Source: Flintibacter muris
Lineage (GTDB): Bacteria > Bacillota > Clostridia > Oscillospirales > Oscillospiraceae
DNA: 64,000 nucleotides
Direction of reading: 5' to 3'
Assembly (NCBI RefSeq): GCF_943192995.1
Contig: NZ_CALPCP010000019.1
Coordinates: 1-64,000 of the forward strand
In this document: piece by piece, positions 59,431-64,000 of the stretch
Numbering within the stretch: position 1 is the stretch's first letter
How the letters are laid out: the number at the start of each line of letters is the position of its first letter
Notes under the pieces: model-generated
What the model was told of the DNA's origin: nothing
Database searches by the model: none
The model's input: only the letters and a program-made list of their open reading frames with translations
Translations under genes and position numbers: made by a program

Positions 59431-59928
59431 TTACAGGCCCTCCATCATGTTTACCCGGATAAAGCCGTCTTCCACATTGGTCTCCGCGATAAACTGGGGA
59501 ACGGCAGGAATCATCAGCTCCCGGGGGCCGCCCTTCACCACATAGACGTTGTTGGCGGGCAGGGTGAGCACGTCCTCAATTTTGCCCAGGACGGCGCCGG
59601 TGGCGGCGTCCCGCACCTCCAGGCCGTAGATGTCGGCCAGGAAAAAGGCCCCCTGGGGGAGGGTGACGTCCGCACGGTCGATATACAGGATGGCGTTGCG
59701 CAGGGACATGGCGCTGGGCACGTCGGTGGGGCCCTCAAATTTGATGATGACCATGTTCTTGTGGACCCTGGCCCGCTGGACATTCATAGGAAAGTGGGCC
59801 TGGTCCACATATAAGGTCTTGAACTGGCACAGGAACTCCGGCGAGTCCGCCCAGGGCTGGACCTTCACCTCTCCCATCAGGCCGTGGACGTTGGTGACCT
59901 TGCCCACCTCTAAATATTGTTTCAGCAT
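59431..59928 (-). CDS. rimM: 16S rRNA processing protein RimM
   Basis: 165 residues. The N-terminal domain starts LEVGKVTNVHGLMGEVKVQP (GxxxGxHGxxGEV signature), and the C-terminal PRC-barrel has ADIYGLEVRDAATGAVLGKI and 'MIPAVPQFIAETNVEDGFIR'. RimM helps the small ribosomal subunit mature by binding S19. It overlaps the end of the unknown 59922 gene by 7 bases. The usual neighbours rpsP and khpA are upstream, with one foreign-looking gene between. Confidence 0.94.
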   Translation of the reverse strand: MLKQYLEVGKVTNVHGLMGEVKVQPWADSPEFLCQFKTLYVDQAHFPMNVQRARVHKNMVIIKFEGPTDVPSAMSLRNAILYIDRADVTLPQGAFFLADIYGLEVRDAATGAVLGKIEDVLTLPANNVYVVKGGPRELMIPAVPQFIAETNVEDGFIRVNMMEGL

Positions 59929-60323
59929 GTGTGTTCCTCCATAAAATACTGGACATATCCCTTTTCATACCCGTATCTCAGCTCGTCCGCGTAAGGGGCA
60001 AGAAACCAGTCACTCGGGCTGAGAATCTGATAGCGGTCCTCCCCGGCGCGCTGGACATTTTTCATCCGGTCAAGGGCCTGGACGATCTGCCTGGGGGAGG
60101 GATTCCGCAGGCCGTCCGACCGGGGCTTTGAGATGCGGAAGGTCTTGAAAAAGTCCTTGATATCTTTGACTTGAAATTCCATGATGGAGTAATAGAAAAA
60201 GAAATCAATGATCGTTTCGATCTGGTCGCTGAAGGCATAGCAATGAAAATGCCGGGGCACCCGGCTGCGGGTGCTGTTGCAGAAGTAATTCAGCTCGGCC
60301 AGTTGTGTGTTTGACCAATTCAT
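59922..60323 (-). CDS. Unknown protein inserted in the rpsP-khpA-rimM cluster
   Basis: 133 residues starting MNWSNTQLAELNYFCNSTRS. Notable parts are 'CYAFSDQIETIIDFFFYYSI' and 'FFKTFRISKPRSDGLRNPSP'. It contains no membrane helix long enough to be sure and no recognisable domain. It lies after a terminator (60340-60369) and overlaps rimM by 7 bases. It is richer in A+T and aromatic residues than its neighbours. The neighbouring ribosome-maturation genes suggest co-expression but give no function; it could be a recent insertion. Confidence 0.55.
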   Translation of the reverse strand: MNWSNTQLAELNYFCNSTRSRVPRHFHCYAFSDQIETIIDFFFYYSIMEFQVKDIKDFFKTFRISKPRSDGLRNPSPRQIVQALDRMKNVQRAGEDRYQILSPSDWFLAPYADELRYGYEKGYVQYFMEEHTC

Positions 60324-60339
60324 ATGTCCTCCGAACGGT

Positions 60340-60369
60340 AAAAGAAAGGCGCAGGGAACCCCCTGCGCC
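60340..60369 (-). terminator. Terminator after khpA
   Basis: Minus strand: GGCGCAGGG-GGTT-CCCTGCGCC followed by TTTCTTTT, just past the khpA stop. Confidence 0.8.
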
Positions 60370-60375
60370 CTTGGC

Positions 60376-60606
60376 TTAATCGACGATATCCACGCTGATG
60401 CGCTTGCCCGCCCGCTGGGCGGCGGAGCGCATCAGAATGCGGATTTCCTTGGCGATACGGCCCTGACGGCCGATCACCTTGCCCATGTCCTCCGGGGCGA
60501 CCCGGAGCTCCAGGACGGTCTCGCCGTCGCCCTCGACCTCAGTGACAGACACCTGCTCGGGGTGCTCCACCAGGTTCTGGGCCACGTAGGTGAGAAGCTC
60601 TTTCAT
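60376..60606 (-). CDS. khpA: KH-domain RNA-binding protein KhpA
   Basis: 76 residues. A single KH domain has the binding loop in DMGKVIGRQGRIAKEIRILM (GxxG: GRQG), preceded by VLELRVAPED. KhpA (YlqC) binds RNA, pairs with KhpB/Jag and affects cell-wall growth in Firmicutes. It lies directly behind rpsP (16 bases), the standard order in Clostridia and Bacilli. Confidence 0.93.
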   Translation of the reverse strand: MKELLTYVAQNLVEHPEQVSVTEVEGDGETVLELRVAPEDMGKVIGRQGRIAKEIRILMRSAAQRAGKRISVDIVD

Positions 60607-60622
60607 GAATGACCTCCAGCCA

Positions 60623-60862
60623 TTACAGGGCGCCGGCTTTTTTCAGCAGGTCGCGGACGGTCTCGGTGGGCTGAGCGCCAGTCTTGATCCAGGCCTGGGC
60701 CCGGTCCACATCCACCTTCAGCTCGGTGGGATCGGTGGTGGGGTTGTAGAAGCCGATTTCCTCGATGAAACGGCCGTCACGGGGATAGCGGGAGTCAGCC
60801 ACCACGATACGGTAGAAGGGGGCCTTCTTCGCGCCCATGCGGCGCAGTCTGATTTTAACCAT
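60623..60862 (-). CDS. rpsP: 30S ribosomal protein S16
   Basis: 79 residues, complete S16: [20 protein letters not shown], then [20 protein letters not shown] and '[20 protein letters not shown]'. It is part of the small ribosomal subunit body. The gene lies between ffh (upstream) and khpA, a conserved order. Confidence 0.97.
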   Translation of the reverse strand: MVKIRLRRMGAKKAPFYRIVVADSRYPRDGRFIEEIGFYNPTTDPTELKVDVDRAQAWIKTGAQPTETVRDLLKKAGAL

Positions 60863-60931
60863 GTATCTTCACCTCCAAATGAATTTGTTTGTTGATATGG
60901 AAAACACAGGATGTGTCTTGCCAATATTCCA

Positions 60932-60957
60932 AGGCTTCCCCCCTCAGGGGGAAGGCT
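60932..60957. other. C/G-rich hairpin between ffh and rpsP
   Basis: GGCTTCCCCC...GGGGGAAGG, an 8-10-bp stem touching the ffh stop codon. The T-run follows on the plus strand only, so it is not an obvious terminator for the leftward genes. Confidence 0.35.
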
Positions 60958-60959
60958 TT

Positions 60960-62330
60960 TTAGAAGGGCATTCCGCCCATTCCCGGTATTCCCCGGCCTT
61001 TTTTGCCCATCATTTTCCGCAGATTCCTGGGCATTTTGCCGCCGGAGAACTGGCGGGTCAGCGTCTGGAGCATCTCAAACTGCTTGAGCAGGCGGTTTAC
61101 ATCTACAACCTGGGTACCCGAACCGGCGGCAACGCGCTTTTTCCGGCTGGAGTTGAGCAGCTTGGGGTCCTCCCGCTCGGCGGGGGTCATGGACAAAATG
61201 ATGGCCTCCATCCGCTGCATAAGCTTCTCGTCCATGGTGGCCCCCTCCAGGTCGCTGGCCTTCACGCCGGGGAGCATCCCGGCGATCTCGGTGAGGGAGC
61301 CCATATTTTTCAGCTGCTTCATCTGTTCATAGAAGTCAGTGAGGGTAAACTTGTTCTTGCGCAGCTTTTCCTGGAGTTCCAGAGCCTTTTTCTGGTCAAA
61401 GCTCTGCTCCGCCTTTTCAATGAGGGAGAGCATGTCGCCCATGCCCAAAATGCGGCTGGCCATGCGGTCGGGGTGGAAGACCTCGATCTGGTCCAGCTTT
61501 TCCCCCACGCCCACAAACTTGATGGGCTTGCCGGTGACTGCCTTGATGGACAGGGCCGCACCGCCCCGGGCGTCGCCGTCCAGCTTGGTGAGGAGGACCC
61601 CGTCGATATCCAGCGCGTCGTCAAAGGCCTTGGCGGCGTTTACCGCGTCCTGGCCGATCATAGCGTCCACCACCAGCAGAATCTCGGTGGGCTCCACGGC
61701 GGCCTTGATGGAGCGCAGCTCGTCCATCAGCTCCTCGTCCACGTGGAGGCGGCCGGCGGTGTCCAGAAAGACCATGTCGTTGCCGTGCTTAGCAGCGTGC
61801 TCCACAGCGGCCCTGGCGATATCCACCGGGTTGGTCTGACCCATCTGGAAGACGGGGATATCCAGCTGTTTGCCCACCACCTCCAGCTGCTGGATGGCGG
61901 CGGGGCGGTAGATATCGCAGGCGGCCAGCAGGGGACGCTTGCCGTTTTGCTTTTTCATCAGACCGGCCAGCTTGGCGCCGTTGGTGGTCTTGCCCGCGCC
62001 CTGAAGGCCCACCATCATAACAACCGTGGGCGGCTTGGAGGAGATAGCCAGCTTGGCGGCGGAGCCGCCCATCAGCTGTGTGAGCTCCTGATTGACAATT
62101 TTAATAATCTGCTGGGCGGGGGACAGGGCCTCCAGCACGTCGGCCCCGACGGCCTTTTCGGTGACCTGGGAGACGAACTGCTTGACCACCTTGAAGCTGA
62201 CGTCGGCCTCCAGAAGGGCCAGGCGGATCTCACGCATGGCCTCCTTCACGTCGGCCTCAGACAGCCGGCCTTTACCCCGCAGCTTTTTGAACGCGGCGGT
62301 CAGCTTTTCAGAAAGTCCTTCAAATGCCAT
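60960..62330 (-). CDS. ffh: Signal recognition particle protein Ffh
   Basis: 456 residues. The N domain (MAFEGLSEKLTAAFKKLRGK) is followed by the GTPase G domain with G1 VGLQGAGKTTNGAKL, ACDIYRPAAIQQL, G3 LDTAGRLHVDEEL, TKLDGDARGG and 'GVGEKLDQIEVFHPDRMASR'. The methionine-rich M domain ends KGRGIPGMGGMPF. It binds signal sequences on ribosomes with 4.5S RNA and delivers them to FtsY. It starts 4 bases after ylxM, its usual partner, in one operon. Confidence 0.97.
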   Translation of the reverse strand: MAFEGLSEKLTAAFKKLRGKGRLSEADVKEAMREIRLALLEADVSFKVVKQFVSQVTEKAVGADVLEALSPAQQIIKIVNQELTQLMGGSAAKLAISSKPPTVVMMVGLQGAGKTTNGAKLAGLMKKQNGKRPLLAACDIYRPAAIQQLEVVGKQLDIPVFQMGQTNPVDIARAAVEHAAKHGNDMVFLDTAGRLHVDEELMDELRSIKAAVEPTEILLVVDAMIGQDAVNAAKAFDDALDIDGVLLTKLDGDARGGAALSIKAVTGKPIKFVGVGEKLDQIEVFHPDRMASRILGMGDMLSLIEKAEQSFDQKKALELQEKLRKNKFTLTDFYEQMKQLKNMGSLTEIAGMLPGVKASDLEGATMDEKLMQRMEAIILSMTPAEREDPKLLNSSRKKRVAAGSGTQVVDVNRLLKQFEMLQTLTRQFSGGKMPRNLRKMMGKKGRGIPGMGGMPF

Positions 62331-62334
62331 AGCG

Positions 62335-62700
62335 CTACTCCTTCAGCAGGGTCTGCACCCCGTCCCGGAACCGGAGGGCCAGCGCCTCCAGCTCGGCGTT
62401 GTCCTGCTGGGCGGTGAGCTCCACCATGCGGCCGGCGTCTTGAAGCAGCTGCTCCAGCTGGCGGCGGGTGGAGTGGAACCGCTTAATCAGGCCGGTCTTG
62501 TCCTCCAGCTCGGTGAGGACGGCCTCCGCCCGGACGATTACATCCCGGACGCCCTGGCGGGTGATGCCGTAGTTTTCGGCAATCTCTCCCAGGGATAAAT
62601 CCTCGTTATAATACAGATCGTAAAACTCTTTTTGGCGGTCTGTTAAGATGTCGCCGTAGAAGTCGAACAGCATTGCCATACGGTAGGCTTGGTTTTTCAT
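62335..62700 (-). CDS. ylxM: YlxM-type SRP-associated HTH protein
   Basis: 121 residues. A sigma-70 region-4-like helix-turn-helix fills the first half: 'MLFDFYGDILTDRQKEFYDL' and 'EDLSLGEIAENYGITRQGVR' with DVIVRAEAVL. YlxM proteins are encoded ahead of ffh in most Firmicutes and stimulate SRP GTPase activity in streptococci. A promoter (62752-62780) and a perfect dyad (62719-62748) precede it. Confidence 0.92.
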   Translation of the reverse strand: MKNQAYRMAMLFDFYGDILTDRQKEFYDLYYNEDLSLGEIAENYGITRQGVRDVIVRAEAVLTELEDKTGLIKRFHSTRRQLEQLLQDAGRMVELTAQQDNAELEALALRFRDGVQTLLKE

Positions 62701-62718
62701 CCAACAGACCTCCTCGCC

Positions 62719-62748
62719 AAAATGTAAAGCACATTAACTTTACATTTT
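62719..62748. promoter_or_regulatory. Perfect 11-bp dyad in the ylxM-ffh leader
   Basis: AAAATGTAAAG-CACATTAA-CTTTACATTTT lies between the promoter and the ylxM ribosome site (GAGGAGG). It could be an operator or an RNA hairpin. The AT-rich symmetric sequence fits a protein-binding site better than a stable hairpin. Confidence 0.5.
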
Positions 62749-62751
62749 TGG

Positions 62752-62780
62752 AGTGTACCACATTTTTTCCCGTTTGTCAA
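62752..62780 (-). promoter_or_regulatory. Sigma-A promoter of the ylxM-ffh operon
   Basis: Minus strand: TTGACA, 17 bases, TACACT. Confidence 0.8.
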
Positions 62781-62898
62781 GCCAAAATACTTGCCGGAGC
62801 AAACCGGCGTTTTGGTATATTACGCCATAGCCGGGGGAAAACTGGAGGGAAAAGCCTCCCCCGCGTGGAGGGAGCCAAATCAATCAGGAGGTCTTCTC

Positions 62899-64000
62899 AT
62901 GTCCACCACCCCCCACGTCCCCATGGACGACGTCCATCTGAAAAAATACGCCATCAATGCCGCCAAGGAGGCCAGGCTGGGCGAAAGCGTTTCCTGCCGC
63001 AGGCTGTCCAGAGAGCTGAGAGCCGGTCTGAAAACGGTGGGCCGGGCGCAGGAGGCGCTGAGCGATTGGAGCGCTGGCCACGCCTCCCTGCCCGGGGCGG
63101 CGGAGTGGCTGCTGGACAACCACTATATGGCCGTCCGGGAGGGAGAGCGGGCCAGAGAGGCGTTCAAGCGGGGCAGGCCCCTGCGCGGGACGGAGAAGGG
63201 GGACGCCCTTCTTCAAGTCTGCGCCCGGGGGGCTTTGTGGGCGGTGCCCGACCTGGACCAGAAGCGGATGGGACTGTATTTGGAGGCCTTCCAGTCGGTA
63301 TGTCCGCTGACGGAGCGGGAGCTGTCCCTCTTCGTCCCCGCCCTGGCCGGGGCGCTGGTGGAGCGGCTGGCCCGGCTGTGCTCCGGCCTGGACGCCCTCA
63401 GAGAAGGCAAAGTTCCCCCCGAGGAGATGGCCCCCATCTTTGCCGCCCTGCGGGCCCTGTCCGGGGCGGAGTGGAGCGCCCTGCTGGAGGGGGCCAGCCA
63501 GGTGGAGCAAATCTTGCGGCGGGACCCCTCGGGCCACTACCCCCGCATGGATGAGGATACCCGCCGCCGCTACCGGCAGAAGGTGTGCCGTCTGGCCAAA
63601 AAGCAGGGCATGGAAGAGGGGGAGGCCGCCCGTCGCGCCCTGGAGCTGGCCGGTCAGGGGGAGGGACCAAGCCGTCACGTGGGCTGGTACCTCTACCGGG
63701 AGCCGATGGGGAAAAAGGAGCGGCCCCGCTCCGGGGTGAGCTATGGGGCGGCGGTGGTGGGGCTGTCTTTCATCGCCGCTCTGGCCCTGTGGCGGGCGGC
63801 GGGGACGCCCATCGCCGCGCTGCTGCTGATTTTGCCCCTGTCCGACATTGTGAAAAACGTGCTGGACTTTCTGCTGGTCCGCCTGGTCCCGCCCCGTCCG
63901 GTGCCCAAGATGGAGCTGGAGGGGGGGATTCCCAGGGAGGGGAGAAGCTTGTGTGTGGTAGTGTCTCTCCTCACCGGGGAGGACAGCGGCCCCAGGCTGG
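62899..64000 (+). CDS. Cyclic beta-1,2-glucan synthase/GH94-like protein, N-terminal part
   Basis: ATG with AGGAGG seven bases upstream opens a frame that runs past the window end (367 codons seen). It has the N-terminal landmarks of very large cyclic-glucan-synthase-type enzymes: EWLLDNHYMAVREGERARE, 'LYLEAFQSVCPLTERELSLF' and 'DPSGHYPRMDEDTRRRYRQK', then RLAKKQ...ARRALELA and HVGWYLYREPMG. After that come hydrophobic helices (about residues 285-325). The catalytic domains lie beyond the window. The domain order suggests synthesis or phosphorolysis of a beta-1,2-linked glucan at the membrane. The family match is by pattern recognition. Confidence 0.8.
   Translation, partial: MSTTPHVPMDDVHLKKYAINAAKEARLGESVSCRRLSRELRAGLKTVGRAQEALSDWSAGHASLPGAAEWLLDNHYMAVREGERAREAFKRGRPLRGTEKGDALLQVCARGALWAVPDLDQKRMGLYLEAFQSVCPLTERELSLFVPALAGALVERLARLCSGLDALREGKVPPEEMAPIFAALRALSGAEWSALLEGASQVEQILRRDPSGHYPRMDEDTRRRYRQKVCRLAKKQGMEEGEAARRALELAGQGEGPSRHVGWYLYREPMGKKERPRSGVSYGAAVVGLSFIAALALWRAAGTPIAALLLILPLSDIVKNVLDFLLVRLVPPRPVPKMELEGGIPREGRSLCVVVSLLTGEDSGPRL

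Noticed and set aside
60837..62417. 526-codon open frame on the plus strand
   Set aside because: It lies opposite ffh and rpsP, and its His/Gly/Leu-rich composition is what a GC-rich antisense frame gives. Similar long antisense frames at 54844-56151 and 52264-53328 were rejected for the same reason.

Overview
The window looks like part of a genome from an anaerobic gut Clostridia bacterium, probably of the Oscillospiraceae (Flavonifractor/Intestinimonas-like; inferred from gene families, GC-rich housekeeping genes and the style of the intergenic repeats). About two thirds is mobile DNA. The right quarter is ordinary chromosome.

Layout. (1) 1-2045 is the AT-rich remnant of a first element: a KTR-type Cys-rich gene broken by a 265-bp MITE-like insertion, an XRE regulator with a DUF3796 membrane protein, a TnpW-like small protein, and only the N-terminus of a large serine recombinase. 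(2) 2049-2986 is a self-contained cargo unit: promoter, ankyrin-repeat gene, terminator. (3) About 3000-43212 is a 40-kb integrative conjugative element (ICE) of the Tn1549/CTn-like type, transcribed almost entirely leftwards. From its right end it carries a leader with an attenuator, replication/regulatory genes (DUF6017, DUF3991-TOPRIM), a block of polyvalent or unknown proteins (LPD1 zincin, YodL/DUF3846, DUF6674), the mating machinery (PcfB, VirD4, Maff2, VirB6-like, PrgI, VirB4, M23-NlpC/P60 hydrolase), a surface adhesin fused to a class B sortase, a thymidylate module (thyX, dut), topoisomerase III, and finally MobC and a MOBP relaxase. (4) 43213-47990 is a mosaic: the C-terminus of a tyrosine integrase, a MntA/HepT toxin-antitoxin pair, tRNA-Ala(CGC), an array of seven 170-bp units each containing the 5' half of that tRNA, and a decayed Tn916-type xis/int module. 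(5) 48-64 kb is chromosome: a two-component system, GNAT, ferredoxin-type aldo-keto reductase, amino-acid ABC transporter, LTA-synthase-like enzyme, AI-2E permease, the rimM/khpA/rpsP/ffh/ylxM translation-SRP cluster, and the start of a cyclic-glucan-synthase-like gene.

How it works together. The ICE has a complete-looking set for mobilisation and mating (relaxase, MobC, coupling ATPase, VirB4, VirB6, PrgI, wall hydrolase, adhesin). No intact integrase is visible in the window: the serine recombinase and both tyrosine integrases are fragments. The element may therefore be stranded, or it may depend on a recombinase outside the window.

Most notable: about a dozen otherwise unrelated ICE proteins end in the same kind of tail ([K/R]-P-S-[V/L]-x3-[L/M], then a basic disordered stretch, often ending in ER), which may be a secretion or docking signal. 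A group I intron splits the Maff2 gene. A sortase is fused to its own probable substrate. The tRNA-half array has no explanation I know of. Antisense open frames opposite GC-rich genes were left out.
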